Notes under the pieces: model-generated
What the model was told of the DNA's origin: nothing
Databases searched by the model: none
Seen by the model: the letters and a program-made list of their open reading frames with translations, nothing else
Position numbers and translations under genes: made by a program
From: Synura sp. LO234KE
Taxonomy: Eukaryota > Sar > Synurophyceae > Synurales > Mallomonadaceae
Length of the DNA: 12,484 bases
Assembly (NCBI GenBank): GCA_015143735.1
Contig: VKHC01000404.1
Span: 1-12,484 of the forward strand
Reading direction: 5' to 3'
Shown: positions 1 to 10,500 of the stretch, piece by piece
Layout of the letters: each line of letters starts with the position of its first letter
Position numbering within the stretch: position 1 is the first letter of the stretch

Positions 1-3000
1 CTCAGAAGGCGCACCAACGTGAGAGTAGACACGCATATCGATTCCACCTGGTAGTAACTGCCGGCCGTTTTGGCTATCGATTCACAGACGCCAGCGGCTA
101 TCAGTCGATCTGCATTCACAGCACTATTGTTCACCAGGTTTACCATGCATCCTAGCGCTGCGGTAATAGCCAACGGATTCTCGGAGTGGTCTTGAAGTAC
201 CATGGTGACCGCTTTACATGCGCCGGACCCTCCCAGTCGACTTTTGTTGTCTGTATGATTGCCAGCGAGGTTCTGTATGGCTACACTTGCTTGGATACAA
301 ATACCCACCAGTTCTGGACGACGAAATATCGCTCCGACCACAGCCTCGCATGCTCCAGCTTGTGACAAGGAGTTCTTGCTGCTATCCGTTACGGCGAGAT
401 TAGCAATGGCGCCACAAGCGTGCTCCGCAACTCCAGGGTTATCTTGGTGATTACGAAAAGCCTTGATGACCAAATCGCACGCTCCTCCTGCAATTAACTT
501 GGAGCAGCACGTTTCCTCACTCGCTAAACTCGTTATACTGCGACAACACCATTCCATAAGAGTCACACGGTCCGAGCGCTTCTCCATCATGATTAAAATG
601 GCCTCGCATGCCCCAGCGGACCGTAACCGAGAGATGTTTGCAGGGCTGAGCGTAGCCTTCTCACGATCATGTCGACTTAGAAGAGACAACGCCTGCATGG
701 ACAACTCCTCGAGCTCATAACAAGGCTTCGGATCCAGCCAGTTTCCGATGAGAAACACACTTTGCCGACACGCTCCGGCGGTTCCAAGAGAGTCTTGATT
801 TTCACCGTTACCCCGACAGAGCTTAACCATCGCCTCCACTGCAGCAATAGCAGCGGGCACATTCTTGGCATTTATCGCTCGCTCCAAGGCACCACTGACG
901 GACGGACAGACATCGAGCGACCCAAAATCAGCAGCTACAGCGGTGTCCGCGCTCGAAGACAGGCAAGCGATGATTCTGCACGCTTCTTCTGCTATAACAA
1001 GGTCCTCAGCGTGGCGTTTCATACCCTGTAAGATGACTTCGCACTCATTAGGCAATGGCGTGACGGGGACGTCCTTCACGCTGATGCCATACATTATTCG
1101 TAACAAGTGCAGTATGTGGACAGTGGCGAAAGAGTCAGTGTAATGCAGAGACAGCGCTTTGATGGCAGGGGTGCGCGCATCAACTGCTTTCAACGTAGCC
1201 ATGTACATTTCGTGACCTTCCAACAGCACCGATAAGGCACTGCACGCAGCACCACACACGTAGGCTACTTTCTCGTGTCTTCGGAGCGCACCAACCAATA
1301 CCGCGACAGCCCCCGCCTCCCCAACTTTGGTGGTATTGCTCGTGTTGTCTTTACAAATACCGAAAAGAGCACAGCATGCCGCACCAATAACGAGTTCATT
1401 CTGCGCTTGTCTTTGCATGACTTGTAATATTACATTGTGGATGTCCTTCACCCCAAAAGCCCCTTTGTTCTCTACACTACCTTCACACAACACATACACA
1501 GTCTCACAGCCATAGGAAGCCACCACTGAGTCCTCCAAATGCGCATTCAATGCAAAACGGATGATCTCGGGACCATTTCGATTGCCGAATTTTTCCCTAT
1601 TATAGCGAGAAGTCCCCAGGATGCGCATAGTCTCGAACAAGCTCCCCACCACTTCAACAGAGTCGCTGTGTCTCTGGACTAAGGCCACCATAGAATCACA
1701 AATTCCCGCACTACCTGCCCGTTCGATGTTGGCCATAGTATCAAAGCAAATACAAGAGATAGATTTGCAGACAGCGCGTATGACATCTTTGTTCATAGCG
1801 TGATTAAGCAAGGAGTTCACTAAGCACTCACAAAGGCCCGCCGCGCCAGCATAAGACTTCTGATCAGCCGAAAACATGATCTTTTGAATAAGTGTGCAGG
1901 CGAATCCTGTCATTATGGGATCCCCTCCGTGCCGCTGGAGATTATCGACAAGCAATGCGTACAGGTTAGGTGTGCCAAGAACGGTACAGTTCTTACTGCA
2001 ATTCAGCAACATCGCGATTGCGTGCAAAACTCGACCCACAAGGTTGGACTGCTCGAACCCGTTCTCCAGCAATTCGTGCATTATGTGACATACACTGGTC
2101 TCTGAGAAGATCGCAGCGTTATTCGCATCTTCCGCCAGTGCAGCAATCGAGTCGACCAGCGACCACAACGTGCTCTGTTTAGAAGCGTACACCGTAAGCG
2201 CATCCACCAACAGCGTGCAAGCGGAATTATTCGCCATGACAACTTGTTGTGAAGGATTCTTGGACAGCCCGATAAGAGCAGCACAGGCACAAGATACGAC
2301 TTCCTCTGACGCCAGGTGAGTACGTAGAATAACACAGACCATCTCCGTTACGCCCAGTGAGCTCAGCTGGGACAAATTATTGGTGTCTTGAGCTAAAGCC
2401 GCTATCGCCAGACAAGCATGCTTACACAGGGGGGCGTGACTACTGTGCGTGTTAATAGCATTCGCGATGCCCAAACAGGTACCCGCTTCTCCGAATAGCC
2501 TTGTATTTCCGGCGTGGTTTTCGCACAAGCTATGGATCGTCAAGCACGCCTCGTCTTGTATGTCCGGCCGACCTAAGTGATCCCGCAGGATCCTAACTAG
2601 TACCTCACAGACCTTGGCCACCATGAACCCATCCTGAAGTGCTCGAGTACCTTTACCAATCACCCCAATCGCATGCAGAATGTGACAAACGACGTTTTCA
2701 TCACGTTGATGTTCTTCGAGCGCTCCTACGATTGTGGGGCAGATACCCATATCCACCAAAGACATTCTTCTCGTTTCGTTGTGTGCGAGTTGACATAAAC
2801 ACTTGCTCGTCAGGAATGCTACTGACGGCGACGACGAGTGCTGGTTGAGCGCTTGCACTACCAACTCGAGCGACCCTGCTAACCCCAGCTTCGAGTTGTT
2901 ATCCTCGTGTTTATCGCATAGATTGTAAATTGCCCCGCACGACTGTTCTACTATCTGACGGTTTTCAATAAATCGCCGAAGCGTTGCTGGTATCAGCTCG

Positions 3001-4409
3001 CACGCTGTGGCCACTGCAAGCATGGACTTGTTTTCTGCGTCAATAGCCAAGTTTTTCATAGCGTAACAAGCCTGAAGGCAAAGTGTCGGATCGCCCGCAA
3101 ATCGTCGCAAACAGTTCGCCACTGCCTCGCACGCCCCCGTCCCCCCGAATCGATTCGATATCGAATCTACTGAGGACAAATTTCCGATGATTCGACAACA
3201 AATCGAGTTTATCACCATACTATCGGAATGCCTCCGCATACTTGCTACGACAGTTTCGCATGCACCGGCAGCTTCTAGTTGCAACTTCGATGATTCCTCA
3301 ACGGAAACTATGTTGGCAATAGCACCTCCCACCTGTTCAGAAACTGTGGCGCTTTTAATGTGCTTTCTCAGCACTCGAACTAAGTTTTCGCATGCCCCGC
3401 TTTTGACGAAGTATTCTGGAGTGGACTTGTTAGACGATATCGATCTTATGGCTCCAGATATGGCCACAGAGTGACCTATCTCAGTATCATACAGATGTAA
3501 CGCTTCCACTAGAATTTGTGCTATGCCGTAATAGCAAAATTTGATTTTGTTGTCCGCACAACCGTTGGCCACATTCCATATCGCTCCACATGCGGACAAT
3601 ACAGTGCTCTTATCCAGATCTAGATAGAGCTTCAACGCAGTTACAAGCGCTTCGCACGCGCCCGCTTGGCCTAACTTCTCAATATACGCTTTATTATCAG
3701 AGGACAGATTTTGCAATGCCCAACAGCACCGCTCCACCGTTGAAGCTGCTCCAGCTCCGTGCTTTATCAAAGTCGTAGCCAGTCCTGTAAGTACAGCCTC
3801 ACAAGCTCCAGCAGATGACAACATCGCCTTGTTGGCGGGGAGTGCCGCGAGGGTCGCGATAGCTGCAGCTACTGCCTCGGCTAGTGTCAAGTCGCTCTCT
3901 CCGTAATGTAGGAGGACGATGGGCATTGTACTACACACGCCAAGTCCCCCGAACCGTGCTCTCGTCTCGTTATCGTAAGCTAAGCACCTCACGGCCATAG
4001 CAGCAGCTTCTACTAAACGTGGAGAGCTTTCCTGTAACGGTTTCTGCAGTATAGACACAACGGATTGATCGACTCGCTGTTCTGAAAACACGGTGCAATT
4101 GAATTCGCTTAAAGTATCGGCGCCTTTTCCATGCCGACAAAGATACGCGACCGATAGCAGGGCCTTTTCCAGACAAATATTCGAGGATGCCCAGCCTGAA
4201 AGGGTCACGGTGAGATATCTACACGCTCCCGCCATTCCGAACGCATCTTGGTTGGGTGCGCTGCCGGCGGTTAACTTGCATATGGCTGCACAGGCCGCGT
4301 GCGCTAGCGGTTCATTGTACTGAGTATTCGCAAGTTGCAGGGAGGATGAAACCGCTTCACATGCTCCAGCACTTCCCAGCAACAATAGATTGTTTTCGTC
4401 CGCGGCCAT
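1..4409 (-). CDS. Giant armadillo-repeat protein, downstream exon (exon B; 3' end beyond window)
   Basis: This is the continuation of the same protein: 1,469 codons without a stop, checked in all codons from 4409 to 3. It runs off the left edge, so the C-terminus is missing. It carries 32 complete ARM repeats and a partial last one (about 101 to 1). Many units carry the GACE motif, for example at 3128-3139 and 3656-3667, each followed about 19 residues later by an AC-x-A-I helix. The exon begins MAADENNLLLLGSAGACE, which is the second half of a repeat whose first half is the end of exon A. It is therefore unlikely to be a natural N-terminus, although ATG 4407-4409 could serve as a start if this were a separate gene. 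There is no other domain. Sequence between repeats is strongly diverged, which argues for an old array. The two-gene alternative cannot be fully excluded without transcript data. Confidence 0.9.
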   Translation of the reverse strand, partial: MAADENNLLLLGSAGACEAVSSSLQLANTQYNEPLAHAACAAICKLTAGSAPNQDAFGMAGACRYLTVTLSGWASSNICLEKALLSVAYLCRHGKGADTLSEFNCTVFSEQRVDQSVVSILQKPLQESSPRLVEAAAMAVRCLAYDNETRARFGGLGVCSTMPIVLLHYGESDLTLAEAVAAAIATLAALPANKAMLSSAGACEAVLTGLATTLIKHGAGAASTVERCCWALQNLSSDNKAYIEKLGQAGACEALVTALKLYLDLDKSTVLSACGAIWNVANGCADNKIKFCYYGIAQILVEALHLYDTEIGHSVAISGAIRSISSNKSTPEYFVKSGACENLVRVLRKHIKSATVSEQVGGAIANIVSVEESSKLQLEAAGACETVVASMRRHSDSMVINSICCRIIGNLSSVDSISNRFGGTGACEAVANCLRRFAGDPTLCLQACYAMKNLAIDAENKSMLAVATACELIPATLRRFIENRQIVEQSCGAIYNLCDKHEDNNSKLGLAGSLELVVQALNQHSSSPSVAFLTSKCLCQLAHNETRRMSLVDMGICPTIVGALEEHQRDENVVCHILHAIGVIGKGTRALQDGFMVAKVCEVLVRILRDHLGRPDIQDEACLTIHSLCENHAGNTRLFGEAGTCLGIANAINTHSSHAPLCKHACLAIAALAQDTNNLSQLSSLGVTEMVCVILRTHLASEEVVSCACAALIGLSKNPSQQVVMANNSACTLLVDALTVYASKQSTLWSLVDSIAALAEDANNAAIFSETSVCHIMHELLENGFEQSNLVGRVLHAIAMLLNCSKNCTVLGTPNLYALLVDNLQRHGGDPIMTGFACTLIQKIMFSADQKSYAGAAGLCECLVNSLLNHAMNKDVIRAVCKSISCICFDTMANIERAGSAGICDSMVALVQRHSDSVEVVGSLFETMRILGTSRYNREKFGNRNGPEIIRFALNAHLEDSVVASYGCETVYVLCEGSVENKGAFGVKDIHNVILQVMQRQAQNELVIGAACCALFGICKDNTSNTTKVGEAGAVAVLVGALRRHEKVAYVCGAACSALSVLLEGHEMYMATLKAVDARTPAIKALSLHYTDSFATVHILHLLRIMYGISVKDVPVTPLPNECEVILQGMKRHAEDLVIAEEACRIIACLSSSADTAVAADFGSLDVCPSVSGALERAINAKNVPAAIAAVEAMVKLCRGNGENQDSLGTAGACRQSVFLIGNWLDPKPCYELEELSMQALSLLSRHDREKATLSPANISRLRSAGACEAILIMMEKRSDRVTLMEWCCRSITSLASEETCCSKLIAGGACDLVIKAFRNHQDNPGVAEHACGAIANLAVTDSSKNSLSQAGACEAVVGAIFRRPELVGICIQASVAIQNLAGNHTDNKSRLGGSGACKAVTMVLQDHSENPLAITAALGCMVNLVNNSAVNADRLIAAGVCESIAKTAGSYYQVESICVSTLTLVRLL
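102..923 (-). repeat. W-loop cassette copy 4
   Basis: The long unit is 624-785, 54 residues, Trp at position 16 (codon 738-740) in LIGNW; three extra residues follow the Trp. The helix end is LLSRH. The preceding unit has GENQDSLGTAGAC, nearly the same as copy 1 (ENQQALGTAGAC), and again a 24-residue linker. Following units contain TSLASEE (copy 2: RSLASEL), GAIANLAVTDS and AIQNLAGNH, in the same order as copy 2. This is the clearest pair with copy 2 outside the long unit. Confidence 0.7.
3408..4376 (-). repeat. W-loop cassette copy 3 (begins just after the intron)
   Basis: The long unit is 4086-4238, 51 residues, Trp at position 16 (codon 4191-4193) in LSGW, helix end YLCRH as in copy 2. 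The preceding unit has AAICKLTAGSAPNQDAFG, close to copy 1 (AICKLT, then NQQALG), and the same 24-residue linker as copy 2. The fourth unit after the long one carries CGAIWNV and ADNKIKF, matching CGAVDSL and DQNKIEF at the same place in copy 2. The first unit of this cassette starts 11 codons into exon B. Confidence 0.7.
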
Positions 4410-4438
4410 CTGCGTATAGAAACAAAGAAAAAGTGAAA
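4410..4438 (-). other. 3' splice acceptor with polypyrimidine tract and candidate branch site
   Basis: On the transcript strand this stretch is almost all pyrimidine (TTTCACTTTTTC, then TTTGTTTC) and ends TATACGCAG at the exon B boundary. The TTCAC near its upstream end fits a loose yUnAy branch-site pattern, with the candidate branch A at 4434, 24 nt before the last intron base. The branch assignment is inference; the AG and the tract are directly visible. Confidence 0.75.
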
Positions 4439-4453
4439 CATGTGGTCCTCGTC

Positions 4454-4459
4454 TTTATT
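4454..4459 (-). promoter_or_regulatory. AATAAA hexamer inside the intron (possible premature polyadenylation signal)
   Basis: AATAAA lies on the transcript strand 21 nt beyond the TGA that would be used if the intron were retained. AATAAA is the classical animal-type polyadenylation hexamer; whether this organism uses it is unknown. A short hexamer in AT-rich sequence can occur by chance, so this is a weak call. If real, it would end an exon-A-only isoform, or mark the end of a separate upstream gene. Confidence 0.25.
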
Positions 4460-4495
4460 ATCTCGACACAAAGTACATCATCATGCGTGTAGTTC

Positions 4496-4504
4496 TGTTA
4501 CCTC
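4496..4504 (-). other. 5' splice donor
   Basis: The transcript reads GAG then GTAACA, so a GAG codon (Glu) is followed by GT. Positions +1 to +4 (GTAA) match the common eukaryotic donor; +5 is C rather than the usual G, so the site is moderate rather than ideal. The boundary falls between codons. Confidence 0.75.
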
Positions 4505-7500
4505 GCTAATGGCCAAGCAGGCCCTTGTTGACGATTCAGTATTCGATATATGTCTGCGCAGTATGCCCACGATGCTCTCACACATCCCCAAGTCTCCTGC
4601 TCGTTTGTTTATCGTGGGGATGGCGCACATAATCTGGAGCGCCCAACTCATCTGGATGCAGGTCTCCACCACCTTCGAGTGCAATTTCATCGCATCTGCC
4701 AGTACCTCACACAGCCCGATCGCATAGAATATCTGAATGTTTAAATTGTTTTCCACTGTGAGATTCACCACTGCGGCGAAGTGCTGCTCTGTCGTCAACG
4801 GGTTCGCCATATGAGATTGTAGAGCACTAAAAACAGCCTCACAGGCCTCTTGTTCCCCAGAAACGCTGTGAGAGGCCGTGATTGCAGATACATTTCGAAG
4901 TGCCCAAGACGCAGCTTCTGCTATCGCTACACTGCCTTCGTGATGTTTTAAAGCGCCTATGACTGCGGAATGGGCTCGAGCGTCTACTAGTCTCCTCGTA
5001 TTAAGCTCACTCGCAGTTGCAAGAAACCGAATACCGAGACAACAACTCGTCGCAATCGCCTCGTTTCCAACATGTCCCTCTAAAGCATTCACGATACATT
5101 CGCACCCCCCTCTCTCTCCGATTTTCATTCCATTCTCAGTGCATCCCTCCATCAGGCTCTTCAACGCTCCTGTTCCTTGCATCACGAATGGTTCATAGTT
5201 TCCGAAAGAAGCCAAACCCTGAATGATAATCTCACAAATTCCGCCTCGCCCGAACTCAATTTTGTTTTGATCATTCCCAGCGCAGAGACTATCCACCGCT
5301 CCACATACCATAGTCATGATATCTGGAGAAGTAGAGTTACTGTTTGCCACGACTAGCAGGCACTGGACCGCGCCTAGCCTACCAAACTGATCCTTCAAAT
5401 CAAGATTGGTGCTTGCGATATTCTGTACACAAGCACATATGTTTGCCGCCACGTCTGGGTAAGAGTAATGTATACGCAACGCCCTCACAACGCTCGCGCA
5501 TATGTCCAGGCGGGCGTATCGAGCGACGCTCTCCTCCAGAACAGCCACGTTTGCGATGGCTCCTGCGGAAGCCTCTGTAACTGCCACGCTCTCTGCATGC
5601 ATGGAAAGAGCTGTGGCAGTTGTTTCACACGCTCCGCAACTTATCAACTTCGGAATCATGCCTAATTCACTGGCTAGCGAGCGTATCACCCAACAACCCG
5701 CCTCGCAGATCCCAGGATTTGATATGTGTCGTCTCATCGCCCCAATCACAGAGTCGTAGAGCCCAGCGATGCGCATGGCCATCACATTCGGCATGTGGGT
5801 CGCACCAGTGAGCTTACTATGTCTGCACAGAAAGGCCGCCGCCCAGAGAGCAGTCTCCTCAGACCGAACCTCCTTTAACCAGCCCAATAGCATGCCCACA
5901 ATAGAAGTTGGTATACTTGTTTTTCCCATCTCCTGTTGATTCCCAGCATGCCCCTTCACTAAACTGATGATTGCTCCGGCCACAGCCGCCGCTCCCGTTT
6001 CATCCCTCGCATCCACCACCGCCTTCAAAGCCTCGGCCATTATATTGCTTACATTCAACTGAAGGTATTCGTCTTGCATTCGTGAATCATAACAAGTCAT
6101 GTTGACCAGATCACACACAGGCGCCACCACTAGATTGGCTTTAGTATCGAGGTGCACTCGAAGAGCGGACAGGAGCCGCTCTGAAACACCTGCTTGAGAT
6201 ATGTATTGAGCATTCTGAAGATTATTCTTTCCTAAGCTGAGCAATGCGCCACACACAGCGACAACAGATATCGCCTGAGCGGACAACGATTCTAATGCTT
6301 TTACGAAACCAGCGCATATTCCAGAAGCAGCTAAAATATTTCTATTCTGATTGCTTCTAGCAGTGTCGTTTCCGCAGGAGAGCACAGTGAATGCCGCACA
6401 GGCCATGACGATGTCTGCGACGGCGTAAAATTGATACATCACATACGCCAACGCGGGAAGTACTCCGTCAGCTATTAAAATATCAGTATTTTCCTCAAGA
6501 AACCAGAGATTGCACGCTGCACGACAAGCTTGCTCACAAGCTCGAGGAGCATCCACAACGATTGGAGCAGTCATAACCGATACTACCACTCTGCACAGCC
6601 CAGCTTCACCGATCAATTTCAAATACTGAGGGGCCGATCCCGATATGCTTACGATAACTTGACACAGCGCCTCGGCTACTGTCGGTATAGATGGGTGCAT
6701 GTTATGCAACAGTAACAGCAAATCGCATATTCCGAGGTCGAAATACTTCGCCGCGTTGGCAGGATTGTCCTCTGCAGTTTTTGCTACGGCAACCAGTAAC
6801 TTGGCCACCACAGAACTTCTATTCAGATGAACTTGTACGGCGTTTAGGAGGGCAACGCAGCAGCCCGCGTATCCGAGACGCGTACGGTTGTCCTCCAGTG
6901 AAGAGAGCGTAACGATCGCCCCGCACACGGCGGTTACCACGTCAGCACTACGTGCGTGCACACCTAGGGTTTGCATGACCGCTTCGCAGGCTCCTACATG
7001 TCCGAGTGACCGCACACTGCCAGTACTTCCTTCCATATTAGCCATCGCGATGCACCCCACCTCCGCAAGACTGGGACTGTCCATATGCATCAATAACGCG
7101 TTCACAACAGCTTTACAGCCATCCATGGAGGTTCCTTCGTCTGTGGTGTCTACCAGCAGACTCCAGAGGGCCCCACATGCCTGCCTTGTAACGTCTTCAC
7201 TCTTTAAATGGGTTGACAGTGCCTTTTGAACATCAGTAGCACCACCCAGCAGTTCCAGCTTCTTACGGTTGACGGGGTGACGGTCCGAGAGCTGCCATAC
7301 TGCCCCACAACTTGCCATAGCAATCGCTTCGAGACCCATATGCTCAGCGGATTTCAACAACGCAAGCACCTCTTCACACGCGTTCGCTGTACCGAAGCGG
7401 TCCTTGTTATCATCGCAATTCATACAAAGCATCCACACGGCAGACACCGCTGCCTCGACCACATCGAGTTGAGTACGATACTTCACAAGAACCGTTACGA

Positions 7501-10500
7501 CCAAATCACATGCGCCGATCTGCCCATATATAGAGGAGTTTTGGGAGTGCTCCAAACACATAAAGTAAATGGCCTCGCAAGCAGCCTTGCACAAAGTAGG
7601 GGAGTTCAGGTTGTTCTGCATGGCTCCAACAATAGACGAAGGCACAGTCCCCGCCCCAAGAGCCTCAGCGTTCTCTGGACATCCTTGACTCAACGCACTC
7701 GTCGCTTTTGCACATTTCGTTTGTAATGTAATTATCCTCAGATGCGTGTTAAACATGTCGGCGATGACGTCACAGGCTCCCAGCGCTCCAAAGCTCCCGG
7801 CATAATCCTCTACTACCGCCACGAAGGCCTGAATGCAATCGCATATCTGTTCGCATACCTCAAAAGACTGCACATGAACCCTCCCAGCATCTACGAGAAT
7901 CCGCATCATCCCTAGTCCCATTAAGATACGAATGTTTTCAGAAGCGCGAAGAAGCTGTCGTACAGCAGCTATTCCACGCTCGACAACGGCGATATCAGCA
8001 GCATGTATACTAAGTCCTTTGACGAGTACTTCGCAGGCACCAGCCGATCCAAAGCTAACACAGTTCTCTTCGCTATATTTACAGAGTGTCTCGATAATGA
8101 CGAAGCCTTGTGTCGCGATGTCATCGGATTCGATACACGAACTCAACACCGGGATCATCGCATCGTGAAGGGCCGACTGGGAGAAGGCTCGGACGTTCGC
8201 CTCATGGTTCAGGTGACAGAGATTAATCACCACCCAAAACGACTGCAACACAATTCGCCGATCTGTTCGAAATCTACGCATAACCTGAATCACCAATTTG
8301 CACATGTCTAATTCCCCAAGGGTAGAACGGGCACCAGACTCCGTTGCGAGAAAGCGGACGACAGACAACGCAGCGAGTACAAGGTCCGTATATTCTTGTT
8401 GCTGCGAATATGATCGGATGGCTTGCACTACGAGCTCAGAGCCGTTACATTTCACCAACTGAATCAAATTGTTGCTTATGCTGTTATTGTTTTGGTTTCG
8501 AAAGAGCCTTTTCATCGCCCACAGTAGCATCGCAACAAAGTCCGGTCGCCCGTCCATATTTTCCGAAAGTAAATCAGCCATAGATTCGCAGATCTTTAGT
8601 TCCGCGAACGCTTCATTGGTTCGCTCATCTCCGGCCAAGTATCGCACCGCAAACGCTACAGACAAACAAACGTTAGCGTCATCCCTTCTTGTTTGCAAAA
8701 TAGTGGAGAGCATCTGGAAGACTCCGAGTCCCTGAAACCGCGTGATATTCTGTGGACATTTAATCGACAAGTACCCTACAGTAAAGCATAGTTGTTCCAA
8801 CGTCTCGGGAACATCATCATGCATTTGCAATGCCCTGGCAACCAATTCGCATACACCGGCCGCGCCCATGGATCTCGATGTACCGTCAATGTCATGACAG
8901 AGGCTGTGAATTACCCGACAGACCTCCCGGACGAGATCGGCGTCTTGAACGTGGTTACGAAAAGTTGTTACAATGGAGTTGCATACTCCAATATTCCTCG
9001 ACAAAGTGAGACATTCTTCACTTCCGGGTACCAGAAGTACAGCAAGAAAGCAAAACAGGGGGGACAGCACGACGTTGCTGGCAGCGTATTTATCAATAAA
9101 AGGGAGTAAGGACTCCACCGCGGAGCTCGAAGCGAGTATCAATCTATTTTCAGGCTCCATCGCCAGGCCATGTAAAGCTACACTAACCGAGGCCAAACAA
9201 GCCTCCGACGACACCTTCGATGAGAATAAAATCTTCTGGAGTGACTCGCAACCCCCCACGCGACCGAAGGACAGTTTGTTATCCGCATTGTTCACAGACA
9301 CGCTATATATCGCCTTGCATAATTCCGGCAAGACTTCATCGTCTGTACAGTACAGCTCGATTAAATTAGCGAGAGTCTTCGGTCCATTAACCTCCCCTAC
9401 GATTCTGCGATTATTTGGATTGTCTTTTGTTAATTTCTGAATAGCTCGGCAGGCGCTGACCACAGCTCGAACACTATCGCCGAAGGTATGCAAGCAATTG
9501 AGAGAGATATCGCAAGCTCCGGCCCTACCAAACACGTCGCATACGTCAGCAGAGCACTCGGCCAGAGCAGCAACGGATCCGCAGAACGCAGTGACTACAG
9601 CTTCTTCATGCATCCATAACCGTCCAATATCAACGAAAGCTCGGCAATCGTCTCTGCTCTTGTAGAAGGGAACGAGTTTAGACCCGAGCGAATCGGTGGC
9701 ACTGAAGACTCCGGCAAGGGCTGCTTGGGAGGAATTATGAGCATGGACAGCGTCGCACAGTAGCGGTCCAAGCCGTTCCATATCCCAATCTAGCTGGTCC
9801 GACATTCGTGTCATGAAACCAATAGCTTGGCATACCTCACCGACCACTACAGGGTCCTCCGAATGCTTCGCCAGAATGGCCTCTAAAAGGTCGCAACAAC
9901 TCCACGAAACAAAAACGGACAAGTTGTGGGGATCCCTCATGGATAACCTTCCGATCGCTCGGCTTGCTGTAATGACTACATAAGAGTCGTCTGTAAAGGC
10001 TCGGAGCGCTTCCACGAGCAGTTCACAAACACCGAATGGCCGCATTAGACGGTCGTTCTCCTCGGTACCCACCAACGCCGCTATTGCACCACAGCTAACT
10101 TCACATATACGGGGATTACTGATATTCGCCTTCAAAATCTCGATTACAATTAATACGGTTTTAAGATTAGTAAACGCCGTTAAATGGTCATCGCTTCCCT
10201 CAGCTAGCTTCCATACCGCGCGACAGGCAGACTCCACGACTTCCGCTTCCGAAGAATATTTGCGAATTGACTCATTTACCAATTTCTCTGCCCCGAGCTC
10301 GAGGAAGGTTGCCTGGTTGGGAGGGCAGTCCTCAGCCACATGGGAGATGGCAGCACAAGTCAGATCAGTAACGGACGTAACTTCAATATTACTCGAAAGA
10401 GTTCGCACCAGGACAGCAGCGAGTCCGATGTCACCAAACTTCAACCTGCTACTGTCATTCGCAGAAATACCAACAATCGCCCGCAGCACCTGCTCAATCA

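Larger units (their letters stand above)
4410..4501 (-). other. Spliceosomal intron, 92 nt, phase 0
   Basis: On the transcript strand the upstream exon ends ATTAGCGAG, followed by GTAACA; the downstream junction is TATACGCAG followed by ATGGCC. Removing 4410-4501 deletes the in-frame TGA at 4481-4483 and joins AISE directly to MAADENN. The resulting unit is 43 residues from GMCE to GACE, within the normal repeat range. The intron has 35 G or C in 92 bases (38%). Its length is not a multiple of three, so retention would truncate the protein. The exon A frame closes at 4481-4483, and the exon B frame only opens after a TAA at 4455-4457. The two frames therefore never overlap, and a single sequencing frameshift cannot explain the junction. 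Confidence 0.87.

Noticed and set aside
4407-4409. ATG as the start of an independent downstream gene
   Set aside because: It directly follows a strong acceptor (pyrimidine tract plus CAG) and would begin a protein in the middle of a repeat whose missing half sits at the end of exon A. Kept as a less likely alternative.
4455-4483. A sequencing error or programmed frameshift joining the two frames
   Set aside because: The exon A frame stops at 4481-4483 and the exon B frame is closed by TAA at 4455-4457, so the open parts do not overlap and no single shift can connect them. The residues read upstream of ATG 4409 in the exon B frame also do not resemble the repeat.
7226-7726. 166-codon plus-strand ORF, and similar plus-strand ORFs at 11684-12181, 8973-9440, 10689-11087 and 6888-7229
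   Set aside because: They lie antisense to the continuous ARM frame, their proteins show no repeat or domain character, and many such ORFs occur evenly over the window. They are shadows of the real coding strand.
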